64,000 nt of DNA from Sedimentitalea sp042687825 (GCF_042687825.1 NZ_JBHUQE010000012.1:37422-101421); one strand, 5' to 3'. Positions 26,243 to 35,106 are shown, counted from the first letter of the stretch. Notes: generated from the letters alone by a model not told the origin. Numbers and translations are program-made.

Positions 26243-26982
26243 GCCAGCCCCTCGCCCGGCTGCCAGGCGCCGGGCGGTATGCGGCCCGGTTCGACATAGG
26301 CCCCCCACAGCGCGTCCAGCTGCGCCCACAACACATCGGTTTTAAAGATCAGCGCCGCGCAGGCCGCATCCTGCTTTTCCGGGGTATCGGCGTGCTGCAG
26401 CACCCAGGACAGACCGAATTCCACATCCCGCGGCGCCTCGGTCAGGCGTTTGCGGAAATAGGACAGGCTGTCGGCGTCGGCGAAGTCATAATGCTGCAGC
26501 AGGCCCTCGATGCGGCGTTCGTGGATCGCCGGCGCGAACAGTTCCGTCAGCGACGAGGCCACGGCCTGCAGCAGCGGCATGTCGCGGACATAGCGGATAT
26601 AGGCATCGACCGCGAATTGCGTCGCCGGCAGCACCCCGCGCCCCGAGGCCACATAGTCGGGGTCCAACCCCACCGCCTCGGCCAGTTTCAACCAGCGCCG
26701 GAGTCCGCCGCCCCCGTCGATATCGCCATCATGATCCTCGATGCGCGACCGCCATTCGCGCCGCATCTGCGGGTCATGGCAGCGCGACAGAAAGGCCGCG
26801 TCCTTCATCGGGATGGCCGCCTGATAGGCCCAGCGGTTGATCACCCAGGCGCGCACCTGGTCGGGGCTGCATTGCCCGCTGTGCAACCGGTGATGAAACG
26901 GATGCCTGTCGTGATAGCGTTCGGCCCCGATGGACCGCAACCGGTGTTCCATGATCTCTTTCCGCCCGCTCTGCGCATTCAT
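26239..26982 (-). CDS. pqqC: PqqC, pyrroloquinoline-quinone synthase
   Basis: Cofactor-free oxidase catalysing the last step of PQQ synthesis, ring closure and eight-electron oxidation. The 247-residue all-helical protein shows family motifs YHDRHPFHHRLHSG (active-site histidines), VRAWVINRWAYQAAIPMKDAAFLSRC, the GGLRRWLKLAEAVGL stretch and HYDFADADSLSYFRKRL. It overlaps pqqB and pqqD by 4 bp. Confidence 0.96.
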   Translation of the reverse strand: MNAQSGRKEIMEHRLRSIGAERYHDRHPFHHRLHSGQCSPDQVRAWVINRWAYQAAIPMKDAAFLSRCHDPQMRREWRSRIEDHDGDIDGGGGLRRWLKLAEAVGLDPDYVASGRGVLPATQFAVDAYIRYVRDMPLLQAVASSLTELFAPAIHERRIEGLLQHYDFADADSLSYFRKRLTEAPRDVEFGLSWVLQHADTPEKQDAACAALIFKTDVLWAQLDALWGAYVEPGRIPPGAWQPGEGLA

Positions 26983-27866
26983 GTCGCGATCTCCATTCCG
27001 TCGGCGGCGACGGTCCAGCCCGCCGCGTGCACCTGCGCGCGCTCGGGGCCGTCCGGCTGCCAGACCGGGTTCGTGTTGTTGATGTGGATAAAGGTCTTGG
27101 CCGCCCGCAGCCCGGCCAGCCGCGCCATCGACCCCTCGCTGCCACTGATCGAGATATGCCCCATGCGCCGCCCGGTCTTTGCGCCGGTACCGGCGCGGAC
27201 CATTTCGTCATCCGTCCACAGCGTGCCGTCAAAGAACAGGTGATCCGCATCCGCCAGCCGCGCCAGCAGATCCGCCGTCACATCGGCGCAGCCCGGAATG
27301 TAATAGGCCACGGTATCGCCATCGCTCAGGCGCACGCCCACCGTCTGTTCACCGACGAGATCGGTCTGCACCGTCTCGCCCTCCATGAACAGCGGCACCT
27401 TGCCGGGCACCGGAAAGACCTGGGCGGTTAGCCCGGGCAGCAGCGCAAACGGCGCGTCGATGCGCACGGTCTGGCGCGCCACCTTCTCGGCATTGACCGC
27501 GTCAAACACCCGGTTTTCTGCCAGCACCTGCAGAATTTCCGCCGTGGCATACAGGGTGAACGGCGTCTGTTCGCGCAGGCTGAGCAGACCGGCGATATGG
27601 TCGATATCGCCATTGGTCAGCAGAACCGAAGCCAGCGGCGAGTCGCGCAGATCGCGCGGATGCATCGCCGGGCAGGCCATCATCTGACCCCGGATATCGG
27701 GCGAGGTGTTCAGCACCGCCCAGTCGCGCCCGTTAAGTGACACGGCCAGCGAAGACTGGCTTGCCGCGGCAATCTTGCCGCTGCGGGCATCCCGGCAATT
27801 GGGGCAACCACAGTTCCACTGTGGCAATCCCCCGCCTGCCGACGCGCCAAGAACCAGAAAACGCAT
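26979..27866 (-). CDS. pqqB: PqqB, metallo-beta-lactamase-fold PQQ biosynthesis protein
   Basis: Oxygenase of the PQQ pathway acting on the tyrosine moiety. The 295-residue product starts MRFLVLGASAGGGLPQWNCGCPNC, a hallmark with a Cys-rich zinc site. The metallo-beta-lactamase region has LTNGDIDHIAGLLSLRE instead of HxHxDH, as usual in PqqB. Later motifs are LFFDGTLWTDDEM, MGHISISG and FIHINNTNPV. Its start is 24 bp after pqqA and its end overlaps pqqC. Confidence 0.95.
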   Translation of the reverse strand: MRFLVLGASAGGGLPQWNCGCPNCRDARSGKIAAASQSSLAVSLNGRDWAVLNTSPDIRGQMMACPAMHPRDLRDSPLASVLLTNGDIDHIAGLLSLREQTPFTLYATAEILQVLAENRVFDAVNAEKVARQTVRIDAPFALLPGLTAQVFPVPGKVPLFMEGETVQTDLVGEQTVGVRLSDGDTVAYYIPGCADVTADLLARLADADHLFFDGTLWTDDEMVRAGTGAKTGRRMGHISISGSEGSMARLAGLRAAKTFIHINNTNPVWQPDGPERAQVHAAGWTVAADGMEIAT

Positions 27867-27890
27867 GGCCGTGAACCCTTCAGTCGCAGA

Positions 27891-27998
27891 TCAGAACAGG
27901 TCGCGTTCGTAGTCGCGGCCTTCGTCCTCGGACGGCGCGTACATGTTGATCTCCATGCCGCAGTTCACTTCTTTCAGTTTCGGTGAAGTCCAGGCCAT
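27891..27998 (-). CDS. pqqA: PqqA, PQQ precursor peptide
   Basis: A 35-residue ribosomal peptide that supplies the Glu and Tyr of PQQ. The sequence begins MAWTSPKLKEVNCGMEINMY: Glu16 and Tyr20 form the required E-x3-Y motif. The acidic tail (APSEDEGRDYERDLF) is somewhat longer than in the 23-29-residue versions of other genera. An AGGAGG ribosome site lies 8 bases before the ATG. It is the first gene of pqqABCDE and is divergent from the NosR-like gene, with two copies of the proposed regulon motif between them. Confidence 0.95.
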   Translation of the reverse strand: MAWTSPKLKEVNCGMEINMYAPSEDEGRDYERDLF

Positions 27999-28060
27999 TC
28001 GTTTTCCTCCTCTGGCTGGTTAGGGTCGTCACACCCTAGCAACGGTCAGGCGGGCGGCGT

Positions 28061-28078
28061 ATTGGCCTTTGGTCGTAG
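28061..28078 (-). promoter_or_regulatory. Regulon motif copy 1 (upstream of pqqA)
   Basis: Minus-strand CTACGACCAAAGGCCAAT. Shares the invariant positions T2, CGACC4-8, G12 and A17 with five other copies in this window. It lies 63 bp upstream of pqqA and 70 bp upstream of the NosR-like gene. Confidence 0.6.
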
Positions 28079-28094
28079 AGACCGGCAACCGCGC

Positions 28095-28112
28095 CTGCGA
28101 CCAAGGTCGAAT
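28095..28112 (-). promoter_or_regulatory. Regulon motif copy 2 (pqqA / NosR-like divergent region)
   Basis: Minus-strand ATTCGACCTTGGTCGCAG, identical over 18 bp to the copy upstream of the ExaC-like aldehyde dehydrogenase at 45990-46007. The core CGACC-TT-GGTCG is a perfect dyad. It lies 36 bp upstream of the NosR-like start. Confidence 0.7.
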
Positions 28113-28147
28113 TGGGGCGCCCCGCCCTGTCGACCTAGTCTGGCAAC

Positions 28148-30232
28148 ATGCGCGCGCTTGCCCTGATACTATCCGGCCTGTTCTTCTGGTCCTTCGTCTC
28201 GCCGCTGACGGCACAGCCGCTGGAGCGCGACGATCTGGCCGGCTATATCATGCCGCCATTTTCACTGGGTGAGCCGGTCAATGACCGCGGCGTCTACAGC
28301 CTGTTGAATTCCGGCGGCGCGTCGGCCGGCTATGTGTTTACCACCGAACCCCTGGCCCCCCTGCCCGGTTTTTCCGGCGCACCGATCAACGTGCTGGTGG
28401 TGCTGGATCTCGAAGGCCGGTTTCTCGATGTCCGTCTGATCGAACATAATGAACCGATCTTTGTCTCGGGACTGGGCGAAGCCCCGTTCCACGCATTTTT
28501 CGAGCAATATCCAGGCCTGTCGATCTCCTCTTCGATCGTGGTCGGCACCCCTTATGGCGATGGTGGTGCGGGATCGTCGCTGGTCTATCTGGATGGGGTC
28601 ACAAAGGCGACGGCCTCGGTGCGCATCGCCCACGAATCGGTGATGGCCGCCGCCCTGGCGGTGGCGCGCGAAAAGATGCAGGGCCTGGCCAGCGGCCCCC
28701 CCGCCCATCCGGACCCGGACCACCACGAAGACCTGAGCTGGATCGATCTGGTGGCCAGCGGGCTGGCCCGGCGCACGGTGATCAGCAACGCCGAGGTCGA
28801 TGCCGCCTTTGCCGGCACCCTGTGGCAGGATGACGACCCCGAGGCGCGCAGCGATCCCGAGGCCGCCTATCTCGATCTCTGGGTCGTCGATCTGGGGCCG
28901 CCGGCCATCGCCCGTGCCGTCCTGTCCGAAAGCGGTTTTGCCGAATTGCAGGATTTCCTGGCGATCTCGCCGCAGGATGAACCGATCCTCGTGATCGAAA
29001 CCGGCCGTCACGGGCTGGTCAGCCCGGACTTCGTGCGCAACACCGCGCCTGACCGGCTGTCGGCGGAACAGGACGGGTTGCCGGTGGCGCTGCGCGACAG
29101 CGACCTTTTCGTCGAGCTGTCGCCGGATCTGCCGGAACAGTTGCGGGACGGCACCATGATGATCCTGCGCACCGATCGGCGGCTGGGGTTCGACCCGTCG
29201 CGCGACTGGACCTTGAACGTCGCCGCCGTGCGCCAGCATGGCGTGTTCCAACCGGAAATCGGGTCCACGCTGCTGTCCGTCACGCACGCGACCGACGCGC
29301 GGTTCTTTGACCGCCCGGGCAACGTGCAGCCGGTGCCCCCTTGGCGCGAGGCCCTGCGCGCGCGCCAGGGCGACCTGATCGTGCTGGCCGTGTTTCTGAC
29401 CGGTCTCACGGCATATCTGCTGCTGGCCCAGGACAGGCTGGCCGAACGTCGCCGGCTGACGCCGCAGCGGCTGCTGATCCTGGGCTTCGTCACCGTGTTC
29501 ATCGGCTGGTGGGGGCAAGGGCAATTGTCGATCGTCACGGTGCTGGGGGTGATCCGGACCGCGGTTCAGGGCGGTTCTTTCGGGTTTCTCGCCTATGATC
29601 CGTTTTCGCTGCTGATCTGGGGCTTTGCCGTGCTGGGATTTGTGCTTTGGGGGCGCGGCTATTTCTGCGGCTGGCTGTGTCCCTTTGGCGCGCTGCAGGA
29701 ATTTGCCCATCATGCCGGCCGCCGGCTGGGCCTGCGTCAGATCGAACCCGGCCCGCGATGGGACCGCCGCCTGAAGATGCTGAAATACCTGTTGCTGGCG
29801 GGGCTGGTGACGACGGTCTTTGTGGCACCCGACCACGTCGACACCGCCGCCGAGATCGAACCCTTCAAGACAGCGATCACCACGTTTTTCGTCCGCGAGT
29901 GGTACTATGTCGCCTATGCCGCGATCCTGCTGCTGTCGGGCCTGGTGCTGTTCAAGGGGTTCTGCCGCTATGTCTGTCCGCTGGGCGCGGTGATGGCCAT
30001 CGGCGGTCTGATCCGCGGGCGCGACTGGATCAGACGGCGGGCGGAATGCGGCGCGCCCTGTCAGCTGTGCAAGGCCAAATGCGGGTATGGGGCGATCCGG
30101 CAATCCGGCCAGATCGCCTATTCCGAATGCTTTGGCTGTCTGGACTGCGTCGCCATCCATAACGACCGCAACCGCTGCGTGCCGCTGATCATCGCGGCCC
30201 GGCGCAAGACCCGACTGGAGGCCGCCGAATGA
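28148..30232 (+). CDS. NosR/NirI-like membrane flavo-iron-sulfur protein
   Basis: A 694-residue protein with the layout of NosR/NirI: signal peptide (residues 1-22); a periplasmic FMN-binding domain with the likely flavin-acceptor motif D149-GVTKAT155; a second periplasmic domain; about five to six membrane segments from residue 410 on, carrying the paired cytosolic CWLCP-type motifs (GYFCGWLCPFG and GFCRYVCPLG); and a C-terminal ferredoxin-like part (CGAPCQLCKAKCG and CFGCLDCVAIHNDRNRCVP). NosR supports electron delivery to nitrous-oxide reductase, but no nos genes are here. Its place between pqqABCDE and a XoxJ/cytochrome c pair suggests a role in PQQ-dependent oxidation. That role is inferred. 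Confidence 0.85.
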   Translation: MRALALILSGLFFWSFVSPLTAQPLERDDLAGYIMPPFSLGEPVNDRGVYSLLNSGGASAGYVFTTEPLAPLPGFSGAPINVLVVLDLEGRFLDVRLIEHNEPIFVSGLGEAPFHAFFEQYPGLSISSSIVVGTPYGDGGAGSSLVYLDGVTKATASVRIAHESVMAAALAVAREKMQGLASGPPAHPDPDHHEDLSWIDLVASGLARRTVISNAEVDAAFAGTLWQDDDPEARSDPEAAYLDLWVVDLGPPAIARAVLSESGFAELQDFLAISPQDEPILVIETGRHGLVSPDFVRNTAPDRLSAEQDGLPVALRDSDLFVELSPDLPEQLRDGTMMILRTDRRLGFDPSRDWTLNVAAVRQHGVFQPEIGSTLLSVTHATDARFFDRPGNVQPVPPWREALRARQGDLIVLAVFLTGLTAYLLLAQDRLAERRRLTPQRLLILGFVTVFIGWWGQGQLSIVTVLGVIRTAVQGGSFGFLAYDPFSLLIWGFAVLGFVLWGRGYFCGWLCPFGALQEFAHHAGRRLGLRQIEPGPRWDRRLKMLKYLLLAGLVTTVFVAPDHVDTAAEIEPFKTAITTFFVREWYYVAYAAILLLSGLVLFKGFCRYVCPLGAVMAIGGLIRGRDWIRRRAECGAPCQLCKAKCGYGAIRQSGQIAYSECFGCLDCVAIHNDRNRCVPLIIAARRKTRLEAAE

Positions 30233-31092
30233 CAGATCTGACCCGCCGCCGCTTTCTGACCGTCACCGCCGCCACACTGGCCACGCCGGCCGCGGCCGCG
30301 CCGGTCCGCTGGCAGGGCCATGCGCTGGGCGCCGAGATCGGCCTGACCCTGCACGCGCCGGCGGACCTGGCCGAGGCGGCGATCCGCCACACCCGGGACC
30401 GGCTGCGCGAAATCGAACGCCTGTTCAGCCTCTACGATCCGAAATCGGTACTGTCGCAGCTGAACCGCACCGGCCAACTGGACCGCCCGCCAGAGGGCTT
30501 TCGCACGCTGATCGATCTCTGCGCAGTCATGCATGCCGCCACCGGGGGCGTGTTCGATCCAACAATCCAGAGCCTGTGGCAGGCAAGGCCGGACCCTGCG
30601 GCCATCGGCTGGGATCGCGTCCGGACCGGCACGGGAATCGATCTGGCCCCGGGCCAGCAGATCACCCTGAACGGCATCGCCCAGGGCTTTGCCACCGACC
30701 TGATCCGCGCCGATCTGGCGCGTTTGGGCCTGCGCCGGGCGCTGGTCAATATCGGCGAATTCGCCGCCGTTGGCGGTCCGTTCACTCTGGGACTGGCGGA
30801 TCCGAAACAGGGTCTGTTTGCCACCCGGACACTGACCGGACTTGCCATCGCCACGTCAAGCCCCGGCGCGATGACTCTGAAGGGCGGAGCCCATATCCGC
30901 CACCCGGCCCGCAACACCGCTCCGCTGTGGTCGACCGTCAGCGTCGTGGCCCGCAGCGCGGCTGTGGCCGACGCGGCCTCGACCGCCTTTGCGGTCATGA
31001 CGCGCGCCGAACTGCGCCGCGCTCTGGCGCGCATGCCGCGCGGAACCCAGGTAACGCTGCTATCGGAAAAAGGCGATATCGAGCGGTTCTAG
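30229..31092 (+). CDS. ApbE/NosX-like FMN transferase
   Basis: A 287-residue flavin transferase of the ApbE family, exported through a twin-arginine-type leader (TRRRFLTVTAATLA, cleavage near AAAA). Such enzymes attach FMN through a phosphoester bond to Thr of FMN-binding domains. Motifs seen are GAEIGLTLHAP, LFSLYDPKSVLSQLNR, GGVFDPTIQSLWQ, LNGIAQGFATDLI and ALVNIGEFAAVGG. The ATG overlaps the stop of the NosR-like gene by 4 bp, so that protein, with its acceptor motif at T155, is the obvious substrate. It ends 4 bp into the convergent XoxJ-like gene. Confidence 0.87.
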   Translation: MTDLTRRRFLTVTAATLATPAAAAPVRWQGHALGAEIGLTLHAPADLAEAAIRHTRDRLREIERLFSLYDPKSVLSQLNRTGQLDRPPEGFRTLIDLCAVMHAATGGVFDPTIQSLWQARPDPAAIGWDRVRTGTGIDLAPGQQITLNGIAQGFATDLIRADLARLGLRRALVNIGEFAAVGGPFTLGLADPKQGLFATRTLTGLAIATSSPGAMTLKGGAHIRHPARNTAPLWSTVSVVARSAAVADAASTAFAVMTRAELRRALARMPRGTQVTLLSEKGDIERF

Positions 31093-32003
31093 CGCAGTGC
31101 CGGCGGGCGAAAGGTCAGCCCGTGATCGGTAAATATCTGCGCCATGCGCCCGTCCTGAATGGCGGCATAGATGGCGTCCTCGACCGCATAGGCCAGCGGG
31201 CGATAGGCGAAATGTACCGCGACACCGGCCGTCCAATTGCCCGCCGCAAAACCCGGCAAGGGCGGCGTATGCACCGCCACGCCCGGCTGCAACCCGGCCT
31301 CAAGCTGTGCCAGCGGCCCCATCGCGGCCTTGGTCTCGCCGGCGACCAGCCCCGCCATCGCCCCGGCCATGCTGGGATAGCGGTGGATATTACCCGCCAG
31401 CTGCCCGCCGGGAAAGGCCGACAGATAGAAATCGGCAATCGAGTCGTTTTCGACGGCCACGGAATCGAACCGGAAATAGGCCGGCACCGGCGGGTCCTCG
31501 GGATAGGCGGCGCGGCGATAGGCGATGGCGATTTCCTCGACATGGTACTGGCCGGTAAAAACCACCTGTTCGACCCGGCAGGCAAAATCGCTGTCATAGG
31601 GCACGTGCAGCATCACGTTGGCGACACTGCCGCCGACGATCGGCCCCTTCCAGATCCAGTTGCGCAGATCGGCCTGCAGATCTTCGCCCGGCGCGACCAG
31701 GTTGAACCGGGCCTCGACGCCCAGATCGGCCGCGATCAGGCGCCCGATCTCGATATCCACACCGCGCGGCTGACCCCGATCCTGCCAGGACCAGGGCGGG
31801 AAATCCGCATAGGCGGCAAAGGTGATGAATCCGCGTTCCTCTATCGTGTCCAAATCCTGTCCGACGCGGTCGCGCGAGGCATTCTGGGGTTTGAGTTGGG
31901 GCACATGATCCTCGCAGCGCGCCGAGACCGCGTGCGTAGTGGCGCCGCTGATCAGCAGGGCAAGCAGTGGTGCAAGCAGTGGTGCGATGATGCGCGTGCG
32001 CAT
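31089..32003 (-). CDS. MoxJ/XoxJ-like periplasmic protein of the PQQ dehydrogenase system
   Basis: A 304-residue periplasmic protein with the type-3 solute-binding fold. The leader from the ATG at 32003 is hydrophobic with cleavage near THAVSA. The motif FAAYADFPPWSWQDRGQPRGVDIEIGRLIAADLG is the standard start of lobe 1, but the protein belongs with the quinoprotein-associated group exemplified by MoxJ/XoxJ, which appears to help activate the dehydrogenase rather than transport a nutrient. It lies 34 bp after the cytochrome c-550 gene on the same strand, so the two are probably co-transcribed from the motif-bearing region at 32716-32890. Confidence 0.82.
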   Translation of the reverse strand: MRTRIIAPLLAPLLALLISGATTHAVSARCEDHVPQLKPQNASRDRVGQDLDTIEERGFITFAAYADFPPWSWQDRGQPRGVDIEIGRLIAADLGVEARFNLVAPGEDLQADLRNWIWKGPIVGGSVANVMLHVPYDSDFACRVEQVVFTGQYHVEEIAIAYRRAAYPEDPPVPAYFRFDSVAVENDSIADFYLSAFPGGQLAGNIHRYPSMAGAMAGLVAGETKAAMGPLAQLEAGLQPGVAVHTPPLPGFAAGNWTAGVAVHFAYRPLAYAVEDAIYAAIQDGRMAQIFTDHGLTFRPPALR

Positions 32004-32037
32004 GTGCCCCCTCTCTTTATTGGCCGTGCACTCAGGA

Positions 32038-32715
32038 TCAGTGCGCGGCCGACAATCCAACCGTCAGAACTTCGGCAGCAGCAGCGAAATCCGGCGCATC
32101 GCCGGCGATCAGTTTCGCTGCGCGATAGGCGGGGCTGTCCGCTACCGGCGCGCCCGATCCGGTTTCCACACCCTTGGCGATCGCCGCCAGTTCGGCCTGC
32201 AATGCGGCGCTGTCGCCTGCGCCCGCATCGGCCATGGTCTTCAGTTCATCGCGGATCTGCAACAGGCGCGGCGTTACCTCATCCATGGCGCCGTCAGTGG
32301 GACGAGTCTCGATATAGGTACGGATCGCCCAGGCGGCCTTTTGCCCCAGCAATTCCCCAAAGGCCGGCATCTTGGTGATGCCATTCTGCGTGTACCCGGT
32401 CTGAAACCGCTCGACATACCATTCGTCGCCGAACTCTTCGGCCTCGAGATAGCGCAGATCGGGGGCCAGTCCGCCGGACACGACGCCCAGCCCATGGCAG
32501 CGTGCGCAGTTCTGGTTATAGCCGCTGCTGCCGATCTCGATCGCCGCTTGCCAGACTTCTTCGCTTTGGCCGCGATAGGGATTTTCGATCAGCCATTCCT
32601 CGCCCACATCGGGCAGAGCGTCGGTATTGACCGGTTGCGGGGCCACATCGCCATGGGCTTGCGCCATCGTGGCTGCGGCAATCAGGCCAAGGGCGGCCAG
32701 GGGCAGTCTGAACAT
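32038..32715 (-). CDS. Cytochrome c-550 (PedF/ExaB-like electron acceptor)
   Basis: A 225-residue periplasmic monohaem cytochrome c, the likely electron acceptor of the PQQ alcohol dehydrogenase. The signal peptide ends at ATMAQA (residue 20). The haem motif is C70-ARC73-H74, with the axial Met in ITKMPAFGELLG. The stretch EEWLIENPYRG near residue 40 and the long helical C-terminal region resemble PedF-type c-550. The gene is divergent from the PedA-like binding-protein gene and precedes the XoxJ-like gene. Confidence 0.87.
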   Translation of the reverse strand: MFRLPLAALGLIAAATMAQAHGDVAPQPVNTDALPDVGEEWLIENPYRGQSEEVWQAAIEIGSSGYNQNCARCHGLGVVSGGLAPDLRYLEAEEFGDEWYVERFQTGYTQNGITKMPAFGELLGQKAAWAIRTYIETRPTDGAMDEVTPRLLQIRDELKTMADAGAGDSAALQAELAAIAKGVETGSGAPVADSPAYRAAKLIAGDAPDFAAAAEVLTVGLSAAH

Positions 32716-32808
32716 GGTGTCCTCCTGTTGCTGTGTTCCATATCCATTTCTAGCGGACGGGCACGGCGGCTTGATACGGGACTTAAGTTGGAAATCGGAC
32801 CGCGAACC

Positions 32809-32826
32809 ATACGACCTTGGTCCAAT
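32809..32826 (+). promoter_or_regulatory. Regulon motif copy 3 (cytochrome c-550 / PedA-like divergent region)
   Basis: ATACGACCTTGGTCCAAT. It lies 65 bp upstream of the 32891 gene and 93 bp upstream of the cytochrome gene, so it could serve both directions. It matches copies 2 and 6 at 14 of 18 positions. Confidence 0.65.
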
Positions 32827-32890
32827 GGACCGGCGTTCAGGCCGCATTCTACGCTGACAGGGCTTTCTTCTTATTTGACCGGAGAACCCC

Positions 32891-34054
32891 GTGCGCCGCC
32901 TCTGTCTCAGCCTTGTCACGGCCGCCCTTGCCGCACAGGCCGCCCTTGCGGAAATCACGGTTCCGATGGTCTATTTGAAACAGCAGGTCGCCCAGCCGCC
33001 GACCCTGTCCAACCTCGATCCGGTGCCCACGGATCTGGGGGAGAGCGGCGCCCGGCTGGCAGTGATGGACAACCGCACCACCGGCAGTTTTCTCGGACAG
33101 GATTACACGCTGGATATCGTCACGGTCCCTGTGGACGGCGATCTGACCGCCGCCGCGCGCACCGCCCTTGCCGGGGCTTCGCTGCTGCTGCTGGATGCGC
33201 CCGCCGCCGATCAGCTGCGCGTTGCCGATCTGCCCGAGGCGCGCAGGGCGCTGCTGTTCAACGTCTCCAGTGCCGAGACCGCGCTGCGCGATGCGGATTG
33301 CCGCGCCAACCTGCTGCATGCCCTGCCCTCGTATCTGATGCGCAGCGACGCCCTGATGCAGTTTCTGCGCAGCCGGCGCTGGGACCGGCTGGGCCTGATC
33401 GCCGGGAGCCATCCGGGCGATCAGGCCTTTGCCGACGCGTTGCGCCGCAGCGCCGGCAAGTTCGGACTGAGCATTGCCGCCGAAAAACGCTGGGATTTTG
33501 ATGCTGACATGCGCCGCAACGCCGCCCAGGAGGTGCCGCTGTTCACCCAGTCCATGGGCGATCACGATGTCCTGCTGATCGCCGACGAATTGCGCGATTT
33601 CGGCCGCTATGTCGCCTATAACACCTGGCAGCCGCGGCCCGTGGCCGGCTCTGAGGGTCTGCGACCCACGGCCTGGGCGCCGGTGGTCGAACAATGGGGC
33701 GCAGCGCAGCTGCAATCGCGGTTCCGCGATCTGGCGGGCCGGGCGATGCAGGACCGGGACTATGCCGCCTGGGCGGCGGTGCGCAGCATCGGCGAGGCCG
33801 TGACCCGCACCGGCCGCGCCGACGCCGCGACGCTGCGCGGCTATCTGTTGTCCGACGATTTTCAACTGGCCGCCTTCAAGGGCCGCCCCCTCAGCTATCG
33901 CGGCTGGAACGGCCAGCTGCGTCAGCCGGTTCCCCTGGTCACTGCCGCCGCTCTGGCCGCCCAGGCCCCTCTGCCCGGCTATCTGCATCAGCGCAGCGAA
34001 CTTGACACCCTGGGGCTGGACGCCCCCGAAAGCACCTGCGAGGCCTTTCAATGA
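32891..34054 (+). CDS. PQQ-associated ABC system periplasmic binding protein (PedA-like, TIGR03863 type)
   Basis: A 387-residue exported binding protein of the ABC system that is repeatedly found beside PQQ alcohol dehydrogenases. The signal peptide ends at QAALA (residue 20). The mature start EITVPMVYLKQQVAQPPTLSNLDP is the family hallmark, followed by GARLAVMDNRTTGSFLGQDY. In Pseudomonas putida the related PedA1A2BC system is needed for growth at low lanthanide concentration. Together with the lanthanide signature in the dehydrogenase encoded at 37915, this points to lanthanide handling; transport substrate and direction are not shown by sequence. Overlaps the next gene by 4 bp. Confidence 0.85.
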   Translation: MRRLCLSLVTAALAAQAALAEITVPMVYLKQQVAQPPTLSNLDPVPTDLGESGARLAVMDNRTTGSFLGQDYTLDIVTVPVDGDLTAAARTALAGASLLLLDAPAADQLRVADLPEARRALLFNVSSAETALRDADCRANLLHALPSYLMRSDALMQFLRSRRWDRLGLIAGSHPGDQAFADALRRSAGKFGLSIAAEKRWDFDADMRRNAAQEVPLFTQSMGDHDVLLIADELRDFGRYVAYNTWQPRPVAGSEGLRPTAWAPVVEQWGAAQLQSRFRDLAGRAMQDRDYAAWAAVRSIGEAVTRTGRADAATLRGYLLSDDFQLAAFKGRPLSYRGWNGQLRQPVPLVTAAALAAQAPLPGYLHQRSELDTLGLDAPESTCEAFQ

Positions 34055-35055
34055 CAGCCCTTTTTTCCTGCCTCCCCAGCCCGGCCCGCTTTCGCGCCGC
34101 GCGCCCGGCACTGTTTGCGGCGACAATGATGCTGGCGCTGCCGACGCAGGCCGCCGAAATCTGGGTCACCAACGAAAAGGACGACACGATCAGCGTGATC
34201 GACATTGACACGCTGTCGGTTATCCGGACCCTGCCGACCGGCGAGCGCCCGCGCGGCATCACTTTTTCGCAGGATCATTCCCGCGTCTATATCTGCGCCT
34301 CTGACAGCGACACGGTCCAGGTCATGGACCCGGTTTCCGGCGAGATCCTGCACGAACTGCCCTCGGGCGAGGACCCGGAACAGTTCGTCCTGCATCCGAA
34401 TGACCGCCACCTTTACATCGCCAACGAGGACGATGCGGTCACCACCGTGGTCGATACACAGACCCGCAGCGTGATCGCCCAGATCAATGTCGGAATCGAA
34501 CCCGAGGGCATGGCGGTTTCGCCCGATGGCAAGATCGCCATCACCACCTCGGAAACCACCAACATGGCGCATTGGATCGACACCGAGACCCGCGCGCTGT
34601 TTGCCAATACGCTGGTCGCCGCCCGCCCGCGCCATGCCGAGTTCACCGCCAATGGCAGCGAGTTGTGGGTCAGTTCGGAAATCGGCGGCACCATCACCGT
34701 CTTTGACACCGCCACCCAGATCGAAAAGGGCACGATCGAGTTTGCGGTCAAGGGCGTGCATCCGGACCGGGTGCAACCGGTGGGGTTCGAATTCACCGCC
34801 GACGAAAAGACCGCCTTTGTCGCGCTGGGACCATCGAACCATGTCGCGGTGGTCAATGCCGAAACCCTGCAGGTCGAGGACTATATCCTGGTCGGCCGGC
34901 GGGTCTGGCATATGGCGTTTTCGCCCGACAAGTCGCTGCTGTTCACCACCAACGGCGTGTCCGGTGATGTCACCGTGATCGACGTGGCCCGGCGCGAAGC
35001 GGTCAAATCCATCAAGGTCGGCCGGTTTCCCTGGGGCGCCGCGCTGCGCCCCTGA
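34051..35055 (+). CDS. PQQ-associated YVTN beta-propeller protein (TIGR03866 type)
   Basis: A 334-residue periplasmic seven-bladed propeller. The signal sequence ends near PTQAAE. Blades are marked by repeated IWVTNEKDDTISVIDID, VYICASDSDTVQVMDP, LYIANEDDAVTTVVDT and ELWVSSEIGGTITVFDT patterns. Members of this family co-occur with PQQ dehydrogenases and the PedA-like binding protein. Their function is unknown; a scaffold or metal/cofactor-related role is possible. It begins 4 bp before the end of the preceding gene. Confidence 0.85.
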   Translation: MTALFSCLPSPARFRAARPALFAATMMLALPTQAAEIWVTNEKDDTISVIDIDTLSVIRTLPTGERPRGITFSQDHSRVYICASDSDTVQVMDPVSGEILHELPSGEDPEQFVLHPNDRHLYIANEDDAVTTVVDTQTRSVIAQINVGIEPEGMAVSPDGKIAITTSETTNMAHWIDTETRALFANTLVAARPRHAEFTANGSELWVSSEIGGTITVFDTATQIEKGTIEFAVKGVHPDRVQPVGFEFTADEKTAFVALGPSNHVAVVNAETLQVEDYILVGRRVWHMAFSPDKSLLFTTNGVSGDVTVIDVARREAVKSIKVGRFPWGAALRP

Positions 35056-35106
35056 GTAAATAACCCGTCAATCGGACCACATGCCACCAAAAGGACAGGA
35101 AACAAG

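Noticed and set aside
28262..30160. A 632-codon minus-strand frame opposite the NosR-like gene
   Set aside because: Shadow frame: His/Gln/Arg-rich translation without motifs, while the plus strand has clear NosR features.
28148..31092. A nitrous-oxide reductase (nos) locus
   Set aside because: Only NosR-like and ApbE genes are present; nosZ and the nosDFYL genes are absent, and the neighbours are PQQ genes.
31950..31990. 12-bp tandem repeat GCAAGCAGTGGT
   Set aside because: It lies inside the signal-peptide coding region of the XoxJ-like gene and simply encodes a repeated APLLAPLL stretch.
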